The notes under the pieces are model-generated. The model saw nothing but the letters and a program-made list of their open reading frames with translations. It ran no database searches and was not told the DNA's origin. A DNA stretch of 64,000 nucleotides from JACOMY01 sp046233115 (GTDB taxonomy: Bacteria > Pseudomonadota > Alphaproteobacteria > Kiloniellales > JACOMY01): the NCBI GenBank assembly GCA_046233115.1, contig JBJXHM010000009.1:124001-188000 (forward strand), read 5' to 3'. This document shows positions 9,168 to 16,864 of this stretch, piece after piece (position 1 is the first letter of the stretch; the number at the start of each line of letters is the position of its first letter). The translations under genes were made by a program, and so were the position numbers.

Positions 9168-10241
9168 TCAGTCTTCGGTCAAGAGGCGCGAATGGGCGGC
9201 GTCCCAGCCCAGGCGCAGCGGTGCTCCCGGTTCCGGGATCGCCGCCAAGGCCTCGACGCCCAGGCGCGCGATCAGCGGCTCGGCCAGGCCCTCGACAGCG
9301 ATCAGCAGCAGCAGGTCGCCGCCGCGGTAGCTGACCTCCCTGACCCGTCCCTCCAGGCGGTTGTCGCGGCCCTCGGCGACCGGGCCAACCGAGAGGCGTT
9401 CCGGGCGCACCGCCAGGGTCGCGGCGGTGCCTGCCGGCAAACCCTGCGGTGTCGGGCCGCGCAGGAGGCCGAGGCGCGGATGGATCAGGCCATCGGCAGT
9501 GGCTTCGCCCTCGAAGACGTTCATGCGGCCGATGAAGCCGGCAACGAAGCGGCTGGCCGGGTGCTCGTAGAGCTCCTGCGGCGGGCCGAGCTGGGCGATG
9601 CGGCCGGCGCGCATCAGGGCAACGCGGTCGGCCATGACCAGTGCCTCTTCCTGGTCGTGGGTGACGATGCAGAAGGTGATGCCGACCTCGTTCTGCAGGC
9701 GCTTCAGCTCCAGCTGCATCTGCTCGCGGAGCTGGCGATCGAGGGCGGCCAGCGGCTCGTCCAGCAGCAGCACCTTGGGCCGCTTCACCAGCGCGCGGGC
9801 CAGCGCTACGCGCTGGCGCTGGCCGCCGGAGAGCTGGTCGGGCTTGCGCTTGGCCAGCGCCGAGAGCGCGGTGATCTCCAGCACCTCGCCGACCCGGCGC
9901 TGGATCTCGCGGCGCGGCAGGCGTTCCATCTCCAGGCCGTAGCCGACGTTGCCGGCCACCGTCATGTGCGGGAAGAGGGCATAGGACTGGAACATCAGGT
10001 TGACCGGACGGGCTCGCGGCCTGACCTGGCTCACGTCCTGGCCAGCGATCAGGATGCGGCCCGAGTCCGGTCGCTCGAAGCCGGCAATGAGGCGCAGCAG
10101 GGTGGTCTTGCCGCAGCCCGACGGCCCCAGCAGGGCGAAGAACTCGTTCTCCCTGAGTTCCAGCGAGACCTCGTCGACCGCGGCGATCTCGCCGAAACGG
10201 CGCACCACGCGCTCGACCGCGACCAGGGCGGGCGCGCTCAC
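9168..10241 (-). CDS. ABC transporter ATP-binding protein, spermidine/putrescine (PotA) type
   Basis: 357 residues. Walker A GPSGCGKTT (K45), ABC signature LSGGQRQRVALARAL, Walker B VLLLDEP and an H-loop in IVTHDQEEAL give a complete nucleotide-binding domain (about 1-235). The C-terminal TOBE-type domain (about 270-357) is typical of PotA/FbpC/MalK regulators. Its start overlaps the stop of the downstream-type permease gene by 4 bases, so translation is coupled. It energises the importer encoded by the two permeases and the binding protein upstream in the same operon. Confidence 0.93.
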   Translation of the reverse strand: MSAPALVAVERVVRRFGEIAAVDEVSLELRENEFFALLGPSGCGKTTLLRLIAGFERPDSGRILIAGQDVSQVRPRARPVNLMFQSYALFPHMTVAGNVGYGLEMERLPRREIQRRVGEVLEITALSALAKRKPDQLSGGQRQRVALARALVKRPKVLLLDEPLAALDRQLREQMQLELKRLQNEVGITFCIVTHDQEEALVMADRVALMRAGRIAQLGPPQELYEHPASRFVAGFIGRMNVFEGEATADGLIHPRLGLLRGPTPQGLPAGTAATLAVRPERLSVGPVAEGRDNRLEGRVREVSYRGGDLLLLIAVEGLAEPLIARLGVEALAAIPEPGAPLRLGWDAAHSRLLTED

Positions 10242-11014
10242 GTCAGGCTCCCACGCCGGCCGCTCAGGCGTTGGGCGATCAGGACCAGGGTGAAGCTGGT
10301 CAGCAGGAAGAGGGTCGCCAGCGCGTTGATCTCCGGCGTCACGCCGAAGCGAATCATCGAATAGACCTGCATCGGCAAGGTGGTGGAGGCGGGACCGGGG
10401 CCGGCGGTGAAGAAGGCGATGATGAACTCGTCGATCGAGAGGGTGAAGGCCAGCAGGGCGGCGGCCACCACGCCCGGCAGGATCGCCGGCAGGGTGACCC
10501 GGAAGAAGGTGACGTGGGGTGGCGCGCCCAGGTCCTCCGAGGCCTCGATCATGGCCCAGTCGAAGTGTTTCAGGCGGGCGCGCACCACGGCGCAGGCGAA
10601 GGCGATGTTGAAGACCACGTGGCTCAGGATGATGGAGTGGAGGCCGAGCGAAAGCTTCAGGATGTAGTAGAAGGAGAGCAGCGCGATCGCCAGCACGATG
10701 TCGGGCACGATCATCGGCGCGAAGAGCAGCGCATCCAGCCCCGCCGAGCCGCGCCGCTGCTCCACCCCCAGGGCCAGCAGCGTCCCCAGCGCGGTGGCGA
10801 TGACGGTGGAGACCGCGGCCACGATCAGGCTGTTCACCGCCGCGCGCTGGATCGCCGCGTTCTCGGCCAGCGCCTCGTACCAGCGGAAGGAGAGGCCGGA
10901 CCAGGCGGTGGGCAGGCCCGAGTCGTTCAGGCTCAGCACCATCAGCAGCAGGATCGGGCCATAGAGGAAGAGGTAGACCAGCAGCAGGTGGGCCGACAGC
11001 CAGGGCGAGCGCAT
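10238..11014 (-). CDS. ABC transporter permease, PotC type
   Basis: Inner-membrane subunit with six predicted TM helices (first: HLLLVYLFLYGPILLLMVLS) and the permease EAA loop EASEDLGAPPHVTFFRVTLPAILPG, which docks the ATPase. The start was set at the ATG at 11014, giving 258 residues, because the ATG at 11050 would overlap the preceding permease gene by 32 bases and add a non-family N-terminus. It is 4 bases after the first permease and overlaps the ATPase gene by 4 bases. Confidence 0.9.
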   Translation of the reverse strand: MRSPWLSAHLLLVYLFLYGPILLLMVLSLNDSGLPTAWSGLSFRWYEALAENAAIQRAAVNSLIVAAVSTVIATALGTLLALGVEQRRGSAGLDALLFAPMIVPDIVLAIALLSFYYILKLSLGLHSIILSHVVFNIAFACAVVRARLKHFDWAMIEASEDLGAPPHVTFFRVTLPAILPGVVAAALLAFTLSIDEFIIAFFTAGPGPASTTLPMQVYSMIRFGVTPEINALATLFLLTSFTLVLIAQRLSGRRGSLT

Positions 11015-11018
11015 CGGC

Positions 11019-11876
11019 CTAGGCCACCGCCCGGCGCCGGCCGCCCGCATGGCGCACCAAGAGCGCCTGGGCGAAGAGCAGCAGCAGCATGACCGCGATC
11101 AGCAGCAGCGAGAGCGCGGCGCCGAAGGGCCAGTCGCGTGCGGTCAGGAACTGGTCGTAGATCAAGTTGCCGACCATTTGGATGCGGCCGCCGCCGAGCA
11201 GGTCGGGGGTGATGAAGTTGCCGATGGAGAGCACGAAGACGAAGACCGCGCCAGCCGCCACCCCCGGCAGCGACAGCGGCAGGGTGATGCGCAGGAAGCT
11301 GCGCCAGGCTGGCGCGCCCAGGTCCTCCGAGGCCTCCAGCAGGCTGCGGTCCATCCGTGCCAGCGAGGCATAGACCGCCAGCACCACGAAGGGCAGGTAG
11401 TTGTAGACCAGGCCGGTGATCACCGCGCCCTCGTTGTAGAGCAGCGGCAAGGGCTCGTCGATCAGGCCCCAGCCGATCAGGCTCTCGTTGACGATGCCCT
11501 TGCGGTTCAGCAGCACGATCCAAGCATAGGTGCGGATCAGGAAGTTGCTCCAGAAGGGCAGCATCACCAGGACCAGCAGGGCCGGCTGCCAGCGACCGCT
11601 CGCCCTGGCGATGGCATAGGCCGCCGGATAGCCGATCAGAAGCGCGATCAGGGTCGCCTGGCCCGCCACCAAGGCCGAGCGCCAGAGGATCGAGAGGTAG
11701 AGCGGGTCCAGCGCCCGCTCCAGGTTCTCGAAGGTGAAGAGATAGTCGATGCCGCCGTAGAGGCCGCGCTGGAAGAAGGCCAGCAGGAAGACGATGCCGG
11801 CCGGAACCACCAGGAAGAGCGCCAGCCAGCCGAGGCCGGGCGCCATCAGGAGAAGCGAGGCGCTGGAGCGGGTCAT
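11019..11876 (-). CDS. ABC transporter permease, PotB type
   Basis: 285 residues with six TM helices, beginning with LLMAPGLGWLALFLVVPAG. The EAA motif is EASEDLGAPAWRSFLRITLPLSLPG. The segment YIYDQF-like NLIYDQFLTARDWPFGAALS before the last helix is typical of PotB/HydB-like polyamine permeases. It lies 51 bases after the binding-protein gene, across a small stem-loop, and 4 bases before the PotC-type gene. The substrate is probably a polyamine or other small cation, by family. Confidence 0.92.
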   Translation of the reverse strand: MTRSSASLLLMAPGLGWLALFLVVPAGIVFLLAFFQRGLYGGIDYLFTFENLERALDPLYLSILWRSALVAGQATLIALLIGYPAAYAIARASGRWQPALLVLVMLPFWSNFLIRTYAWIVLLNRKGIVNESLIGWGLIDEPLPLLYNEGAVITGLVYNYLPFVVLAVYASLARMDRSLLEASEDLGAPAWRSFLRITLPLSLPGVAAGAVFVFVLSIGNFITPDLLGGGRIQMVGNLIYDQFLTARDWPFGAALSLLLIAVMLLLLFAQALLVRHAGGRRRAVA

Positions 11877-11890
11877 GCGGCACCTGAGGA

Positions 11891-11912
11891 GGCCGGCCGG
11901 CTGCTGCCGGCC
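11891..11912 (-). promoter_or_regulatory. Intercistronic stem-loop after binding-protein gene
   Basis: GGCCGGC at 11891-11897 pairs with GCCGGCC at 11906-11912 around an 8-base loop. It lies in the 51-base gap between the binding-protein gene and the first permease gene. It is probably an RNA-stabilising or partial-termination hairpin. The stem is only 7 bp, so this is the weakest of the four such elements in the window. Confidence 0.5.
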
Positions 11913-11927
11913 CCGATCGTTTGCGGG

Positions 11928-12974
11928 TTAGTTGGCAGAGAGCACTTCTTGCACCGCGCGGGTGAAGGGGCGCTGGCCCTCGCCCAGGTCCTCCAGCAGT
12001 TCAAGCTGCATCAGCTCGTCCGGCGTCATGCCGAGGTTGGGGAAGGTTTCGATCAGCGCCGGGTCGATCTCGGCCATCGCCGCCTCGTTCGGCACCTTGT
12101 AGAGAATGTTGGCGGCGACCCAGGAGTGCACTTCGGGCCGCAGCACGTAGTCGATGAAGGCGTGCGCCAGCTCCTTGTTCTCCGAGGCGGCCGGGATCAC
12201 CATGGTATCGACCCAGAGATCCGAGCCCTCCTTCGGCACCACGAACTTGATCTGGTCGTTCTCGGCGATGCCGTAGTTGCACCAGCCGTCCCAGCCCTGC
12301 ACCAGTACCGCCTCGCCCGAGACCAGCTTGGAGTAGAAGGTGGTGTCGTCGTAGGCGAGCAGGTCCTGCTTGGCCTTGATCAGCAGGTCGCGCGCCTCGG
12401 CCAGCTTGTCGGGATCGGTTTCGTTCACCGAGTAGCCCAGCACCAGCAGCGCCGGCTCCATCAGCCAGCGGTCGGTCTGCAGCATGGTGATCTTGCCCTT
12501 GTTGGCGTCACTCGGCATTAGGATGTCATTCCAGCTATCGGGCGCCGCCTCGACCAGGTCGGCGCGATAGCAGAGCCCGGTGGTGCCCCAGGTGTAAGGC
12601 GCCGAATAGTGGTTGCCGGGGTCGTAGGGCAGCTCCGCCACCTGGCTGTAGTAGTTCTTCAGGTTCGGGATCTTGTCGTGGTCCAGTTCCGCCACCATAC
12701 CCAGGTGGTTGAGCGCCTGGGCGAAGGGGCTGGAGAGGAAGACCACGTCATAGCCCTGGCCCTGGTTGGCCATCAGCTTGCCCATGATCTCTTCGTTGGT
12801 GGCGTGTGGCGTGAATTCGACCTCCACGCCCTTCTCCTTGGCGAAGTTCTCCAGCAGGTCCGGCGGCATGTAGCCGTCCCAGTTGCCGATCACCAGCGTC
12901 TCGGCCTCGGCCGAGGACAGCGAGACCAGACCCACAAGGGCGCAGGTGGCGGCAAAGGATGCGATTTTGACCAT
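11928..12974 (-). CDS. Periplasmic solute-binding protein, spermidine/putrescine (PotD) type
   Basis: 348 residues with a Sec signal peptide (FAATCALVGLVSLSSAEA, cleavage near residue 24). The mature start LVIGNWDGYMPPDLLENF is the PotD/PotF family beginning. Further family features: DVVFLSSPFAQALNHLGMV, LDHDKIPNL and WGTTGLCYRADLVE. It captures the ligand in the periplasm for the permease/ATPase encoded downstream. It is the first gene of a six-gene operon and has a hairpin-containing leader. Exact ligand not determinable; an amine is likely by family. Confidence 0.9.
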   Translation of the reverse strand: MVKIASFAATCALVGLVSLSSAEAETLVIGNWDGYMPPDLLENFAKEKGVEVEFTPHATNEEIMGKLMANQGQGYDVVFLSSPFAQALNHLGMVAELDHDKIPNLKNYYSQVAELPYDPGNHYSAPYTWGTTGLCYRADLVEAAPDSWNDILMPSDANKGKITMLQTDRWLMEPALLVLGYSVNETDPDKLAEARDLLIKAKQDLLAYDDTTFYSKLVSGEAVLVQGWDGWCNYGIAENDQIKFVVPKEGSDLWVDTMVIPAASENKELAHAFIDYVLRPEVHSWVAANILYKVPNEAAMAEIDPALIETFPNLGMTPDELMQLELLEDLGEGQRPFTRAVQEVLSAN

Positions 12975-13041
12975 AATACCCCCTATTTAGGACCAGATTG
13001 TTGCTCTAAATGAGTCGAACCCAGACTGGCTTGATCTCGAG

Positions 13042-13078
13042 AGCCTATCGCGGCCGTCTCTTGACGGTCAAATAGGCT
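13042..13078 (-). promoter_or_regulatory. Stem-loop upstream of the first importer operon
   Basis: AGCCTAT (13042-13048) pairs with ATAGGCT (13072-13078), and inside it CCGTC (13054-13058) pairs with GACGG (13063-13067) around a TCTT loop. The element is about 70 bases upstream of the binding-protein ATG, inside a possible 5' leader. It could be an RNA regulatory element or a protein-binding palindrome. It matches no riboswitch class known to me. Confidence 0.4.
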
Positions 13079-13210
13079 GTTGTGCGGTTCGTCGTCTTCG
13101 CTCTTCCTAGAGGGCAGGACGTGCGTGACGCAGAATACAAAGACAGGCCATTACTTTAGGCGGGAGAAGCGGCGGCAGTTTGAGAGGTTGGAGAGGAACC
13201 GGACGAGAGC

Positions 13211-13759
13211 ATGAAGGGTGTCGTTTTCCGTGCGCTCATGAGCTACGCCGAGGACGGCTTTGGGCCGCTGACGCTGGAGTCTGTGCTCGCGCGGGCGGCC
13301 ATCCCTCGGGATGGGGCCTACACCAGCGTCGGCCGCTATCCGGTCGAGGAGTTCTGGCGGCTGGTCGATGCCCTCAACGCGGAGACCGGGGTGCCGAGGG
13401 ACAGGATCCTGCGCGAATGCGGCCGGCGGACCCTGGCCTACGTGGTCGCCAACCAGCCGCCGCTTCGGTCCGACGGTCAGGATCTGGAAGGCAATCTCGC
13501 CTCGTTGAGTGCCCTGATCCAGGCCAACTTCGTGAAGCTCTACCCCGGCGGACTGGTTCCCATGATCACGGTCGACGGCAATGACGGGCACTGGCTTTAT
13601 CTGCTCTACCATGCCCAGCCCGACCTGGCCGATCTGGCCGAGGGCGTGATCCTCGGAGCACTCGATCATCTGCAGATCAAGACCGAGATCGTGCGCCAGG
13701 TATTCTACGGGGCAGAGCCTCGCGCTATCCGCTTCAGGATCAGACTGCCGGATCGCTAG
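13211..13759 (+). CDS. H-NOX (HNOB) fold protein lacking the heme-ligand histidine
   Basis: 182 residues, the usual size of a stand-alone H-NOX. Family features: start MKG, FGPLTLESVLARAAI, Y37...GRYPVEEFWRLVDAL...TG (37-60), ILRECGRRTLAYV (66-78) and the C-terminal sheet to 181. H-NOX proteins bind heme through one proximal His in a 'NLDxLHxxL..xYP' helix and hold its propionates with YxSxR. Here the helix reads SLSALIQANFVKLYPG, with I103/Q104 where the His should be, and YxSxR is L132-x-H134-x-Q136. So it is an H-NOX fold without visible heme ligands. A hybrid kinase and response regulator follow on the same strand. Confidence 0.75.
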   Translation: MKGVVFRALMSYAEDGFGPLTLESVLARAAIPRDGAYTSVGRYPVEEFWRLVDALNAETGVPRDRILRECGRRTLAYVVANQPPLRSDGQDLEGNLASLSALIQANFVKLYPGGLVPMITVDGNDGHWLYLLYHAQPDLADLAEGVILGALDHLQIKTEIVRQVFYGAEPRAIRFRIRLPDR

Positions 13760-13765
13760 AGAGCA

Positions 13766-13818
13766 GATCGCGATCAGGTGGAATCACCGGACCGCGTGTA
13801 TCCGCTCTATCCTGCTCT
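13766..13818 (+). repeat. Dispersed intergenic repeat, short copy
   Basis: Shares its first half (ATCGCGATCAGGTGGAATCA then CCGCTCT) and its CCTGCTCT end with the longer copies at 32410-32517 and 35126-35235, but lacks their middle hairpin. It begins 7 bases after the H-NOX-like gene. Probably a non-coding palindromic repeat family of this genome. Confidence 0.7.
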
Positions 13819-13819
13819 G

Positions 13820-13837
13820 GGCGGACTACGGTCCGCC
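13820..13837 (+). terminator. Hairpin with C(UACG)G tetraloop
   Basis: GGCGGAC (13820-13826) pairs perfectly with GTCCGCC (13831-13837) around TACG. C(UACG)G is one of the UNCG loops known for exceptional stability. It has no T-tract, so it may stop or protect transcripts rather than act as a canonical intrinsic terminator. It lies between the H-NOX-like and kinase genes. Confidence 0.5.
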
Positions 13838-13987
13838 TCTGGATTCCCGGCTAGCGCAATGCGCGAGCGGGTGGCATGATTTGCGAGAGGACTTCACGCC
13901 TCGCTGATGGGCATGAAGGGAGTGGCCGAATGCGCGGATCGGCTGTGGATCGCGAGGACTCTTCTGCGAAAGGCATGGGTTCTGTCG

Positions 13988-15955
13988 ATGGAACGTGAAG
14001 AGCTGTTGGACCGAAAGTTGGGCCGGGAGATCCGGGCACGGCAGGAAGCCGAACGCCTGCTGGAGGACAAGAGCAACGAGCTTTACCAGGCGCGCCTGCG
14101 GGCGGAGGCTGCGGAGGCCGCGCTGAGCGACGCTCTGCGCTCTCTGGATGACGGTCTATTGCTGTTCGACAAGGACGGCATCCTGCTGCTCGCCAACCGC
14201 CGCTTCTTCGAGATCTATCCCGAGGCCCAGGGAGTCTGCCGCCCGGGCATGGAAGAGGGGGAGCTGTGGCAGGCGCTGATCAGCGGGGGGGCCTTCGCCA
14301 GCGGCAGCCGTCGCCACTTCAACGCCAAGAGCTACAACATCGGTGGACCGGGCAGCGACTGCTGGGAACGCATCACCGCGTCGGGGCGGCACATCTGCAT
14401 CATCGAACACGAAACCGACGGCGGCCAGCGCATCTCGATCCATCGCGACATCAGCGACATCCGGGGCGCCGAGGCGCAGATGCAGTGGCGTCTGGCCGCA
14501 ATCGAGGAGGCCGCGGACGGGATCGCGATCACCGATCACCTGGGTCTCTTCGACTACGCCAACGCTGCCTTCGCTCGGATCATGAAGTACAGCGACGCGG
14601 CGGAGCTGATCAATCTGCCCTGGCGCTCGCTCTACGAGCCGCTGGAACGCGAGCGGCTGGAGAACGAGGCGCTGCCGATCCTGCGCGAAAGCAACGCCTG
14701 GAACGGCAAGGTGCGCGCGCTAGACATCCAGGGTAGCCAGATCGATCAGGAGCTGTCTTTGAACCTGCTGCCCGGCGGCGGCATCCTCTGGGTGATGCGC
14801 GACATCACCGAACAGGTGAAGGCCAAGGCCGAGCAGCAGCGCGTGATGCAGCGCCTTTACGAGGCCGAACGCTTGGAGGCGGTGGGCCAGCTTGCCCGCG
14901 TGGTGGCGCATGACTTCAACAACGTGCTGTCTGCCATCTCCGCCTTTCGCCATGCGATGGAGGGCGATGCCACGCTTTCCGACTCTGCGCGCGACCTGCT
15001 GGGCAAGATCGGCAGCGCGCTCGGCCACGCTGAAGGCATCGTCCAGCGCCTGCAGAGCTCGGCCAGCGAGCGTCGGATCCGCCGGGGCCGCATCGACCTG
15101 GTGCGCCTCGCGCGCGACACCAGCGACATGGTGCGCGCTACGCTCTCGCCGGGCCAGGAGCTGCGGCTGCGCGCCTCCAGGCCGGAGCTGCCGGTTCTGG
15201 GCGACCACGCTCAACTTGGCCAGATGGTGATGAACTTTCTGGTCAATGCCCGCGAGGCGCTGGGCCGGGAACGGGGCATCATCGAGGTCAACCTCTCCGA
15301 GATCAGCGATGAGACCGACCTGAGCGGCCGGTGGCTTGCGTCGGCCAGCCGCGGGCGGCGCCCGCTGGCGGCCAGGCAGGCCTGCCTCACCGTGGACGAC
15401 ACCGGCTGCGGCATGACCCAGGAGGTCATCGAGCGGGTCTTCGAGGCGGACTTCTCCACCAAGGGGAACGCCTCGGTCCGTGGCCTCGGCCTTTCGGCGG
15501 CGGAGGAGGTCGCGCGGACCCATCACGGACTGATCTCGCTCCACAGCAGTGCCGGTTTCGGCACCCGCGTCCAGTTGGTGCTGCCGCTCTATCGGATGAA
15601 CCTGCGCGAGTCGGCCCGGATCCTGGTGGTCGACGACGATCTCCTTGCCGGCGAGGCCCTCACCACCCTGCTGGAGGGCATGGGCCATCGCGCCGACGTG
15701 CTGGACCACCCGATCGAGGCCCTGGGTCTCATCGAAGACGATCCCTCCATCTGGGACCTGGTGATCTCCGATCAGCAGATGCCGGAGATTGCCGGCACCA
15801 CCTTGGCCCAGCGTTGTTTCGATCTGCGCGCGGACCTACCGGTGATCATCTGCACCGGTCTCAGGCGCGGGCTGGGGATGCTGCCGAACAACGTGATCGG
15901 CGTGCTGAAAAAGCCGGTCGATCGTCTCTCGCTGGAGACCATGCTCGCCCGCTAA
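13988..15955 (+). CDS. PAS-containing hybrid sensor histidine kinase with C-terminal receiver
   Basis: 655 residues from ATG 13988; an in-frame ATG at 13907 would add 27 residues without family character. Order: N-terminal coiled coil (REIRARQEAERLLEDKSNEL), typical of kinases and cyclases paired with H-NOX proteins; PAS 1 (about 45-160) and PAS 2 (about 165-275); HisKA with H308 (VVAHDFNNVL); HATPase with N-box FLVNAREAL and G1 DTGCGM; receiver domain with phospho-acceptor D595 (VISDQQMPE) and switch lysine (LKKP). No membrane segment, so cytosolic, consistent with input from the soluble H-NOX-like protein upstream. The LuxR-type regulator downstream is the likely output. Confidence 0.9.
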   Translation: MEREELLDRKLGREIRARQEAERLLEDKSNELYQARLRAEAAEAALSDALRSLDDGLLLFDKDGILLLANRRFFEIYPEAQGVCRPGMEEGELWQALISGGAFASGSRRHFNAKSYNIGGPGSDCWERITASGRHICIIEHETDGGQRISIHRDISDIRGAEAQMQWRLAAIEEAADGIAITDHLGLFDYANAAFARIMKYSDAAELINLPWRSLYEPLERERLENEALPILRESNAWNGKVRALDIQGSQIDQELSLNLLPGGGILWVMRDITEQVKAKAEQQRVMQRLYEAERLEAVGQLARVVAHDFNNVLSAISAFRHAMEGDATLSDSARDLLGKIGSALGHAEGIVQRLQSSASERRIRRGRIDLVRLARDTSDMVRATLSPGQELRLRASRPELPVLGDHAQLGQMVMNFLVNAREALGRERGIIEVNLSEISDETDLSGRWLASASRGRRPLAARQACLTVDDTGCGMTQEVIERVFEADFSTKGNASVRGLGLSAAEEVARTHHGLISLHSSAGFGTRVQLVLPLYRMNLRESARILVVDDDLLAGEALTTLLEGMGHRADVLDHPIEALGLIEDDPSIWDLVISDQQMPEIAGTTLAQRCFDLRADLPVIICTGLRRGLGMLPNNVIGVLKKPVDRLSLETMLAR

Positions 15956-16172
15956 ACCCTGGTGAGGCAATGCGGGACCGGCTCGCCCAGGGCCAATGGG
16001 ACTTGCAACGCGGTGCCCGAGGGAGCAGCCTTATCATGTAGACGTCCTGCCATAGAGCGGGAATCGTTGAGGAATCTAAGGTGGACAAAGAGAACCGCTG
16101 TGGTCCCGATCTCCACGACCGCCAGGTCGTGACGGGCCCGAAAGAGCGGACGTCAAGGGAGGAGCCACGGAG

Positions 16173-16790
16173 ATGAAGGTCTTACTGGCAGACGACCACG
16201 ACCTCGTGCGCGACGGGATGATCGCTATCCTCTCGCGTGACGATCCCACCATCCAGATCAGTTCCGTAGAGAACCTCGATGCGGCGCTGGAGCTGCTGGA
16301 GAAGGAGAGCTTCGACGTCATCCTGCTCGATCTGAGGATGCCGGGCATGCGGGGGCTGAGCGGCATCACCCGGGTGCGCGAGCTCTATCCAGACCTGCCG
16401 ATCGTGCTGCTCTCCGGCTCCGTCTCCAAGCCTGACGTTGACGAGGCCTACGGCCTCGGCATCCGCGGTTTCGTACCCAAGACTCTGGCCGGCAAGGCGC
16501 TGGTGAACGCGCTGAGGGTGGTGGTGGCGGGTGAGCGCTACGTGCCCTCGACCATGATCCGCGATCCACGCGAGCAGGAGACCATCGAGAAGGCGGCGGG
16601 CACGCTCTCGCCGCGCGAGGCGCAGGTCCTGCAGCGCCTGTCGCATGGTGCCTCCAACAAGGAGATCGCCCGTGCGCTCTCGATCCAGGAGACCACGGTG
16701 AAGCTGCACCTGCGCAACCTCAGCGACAAGCTAAGCGCGCGCAACCGCACCGAGATCGTGATCCGGGCGATGGAGAAGGGCCTGATCTAG
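16173..16790 (+). CDS. NarL/FixJ-family response regulator (receiver + LuxR HTH)
   Basis: 205 residues. The receiver domain (about 1-120) has the acidic pair ADDH, phospho-acceptor D53 (VILLDLRMPG), a switch Ser in VLLSGS and K103 (FVPKT). The LuxR-type HTH (about 140-205) reads LSPREAQVLQRLSHGASNKEIARAL...TVKLHLRNLSDKL. It follows the hybrid kinase by 217 bases on the same strand and is its probable partner. A GGGAGGAG lies just before the ATG. It should bind DNA as a phosphorylated dimer; its targets are unknown. Confidence 0.92.
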   Translation: MKVLLADDHDLVRDGMIAILSRDDPTIQISSVENLDAALELLEKESFDVILLDLRMPGMRGLSGITRVRELYPDLPIVLLSGSVSKPDVDEAYGLGIRGFVPKTLAGKALVNALRVVVAGERYVPSTMIRDPREQETIEKAAGTLSPREAQVLQRLSHGASNKEIARALSIQETTVKLHLRNLSDKLSARNRTEIVIRAMEKGLI

Positions 16791-16864
16791 CTGGGAGACT
16801 CGGCGTGACTCGGCGGTGTGCCTAAACTGAACCGTTCTTGATCAAGGATGTGGAGGTGTCCGCC

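Noticed and set aside
7878..10364. 828-residue plus-strand open frame across the glycosyltransferase and ATPase genes
   Set aside because: Low-complexity Arg/Gly/Gln/His composition, opposite two clear enzymes on the minus strand.
12990..13040. tRNA gene suggested by TCGAACCC near 13013
   Set aside because: No acceptor stem, D-arm or anticodon arm can be built around it.
14720..15709. Long minus-strand open frame opposite the hybrid kinase
   Set aside because: Translation is His/Gln/Ala-rich with no domain, and the plus-strand frame holds PAS, HisKA, HATPase and receiver motifs. It is a high-GC mirror frame.
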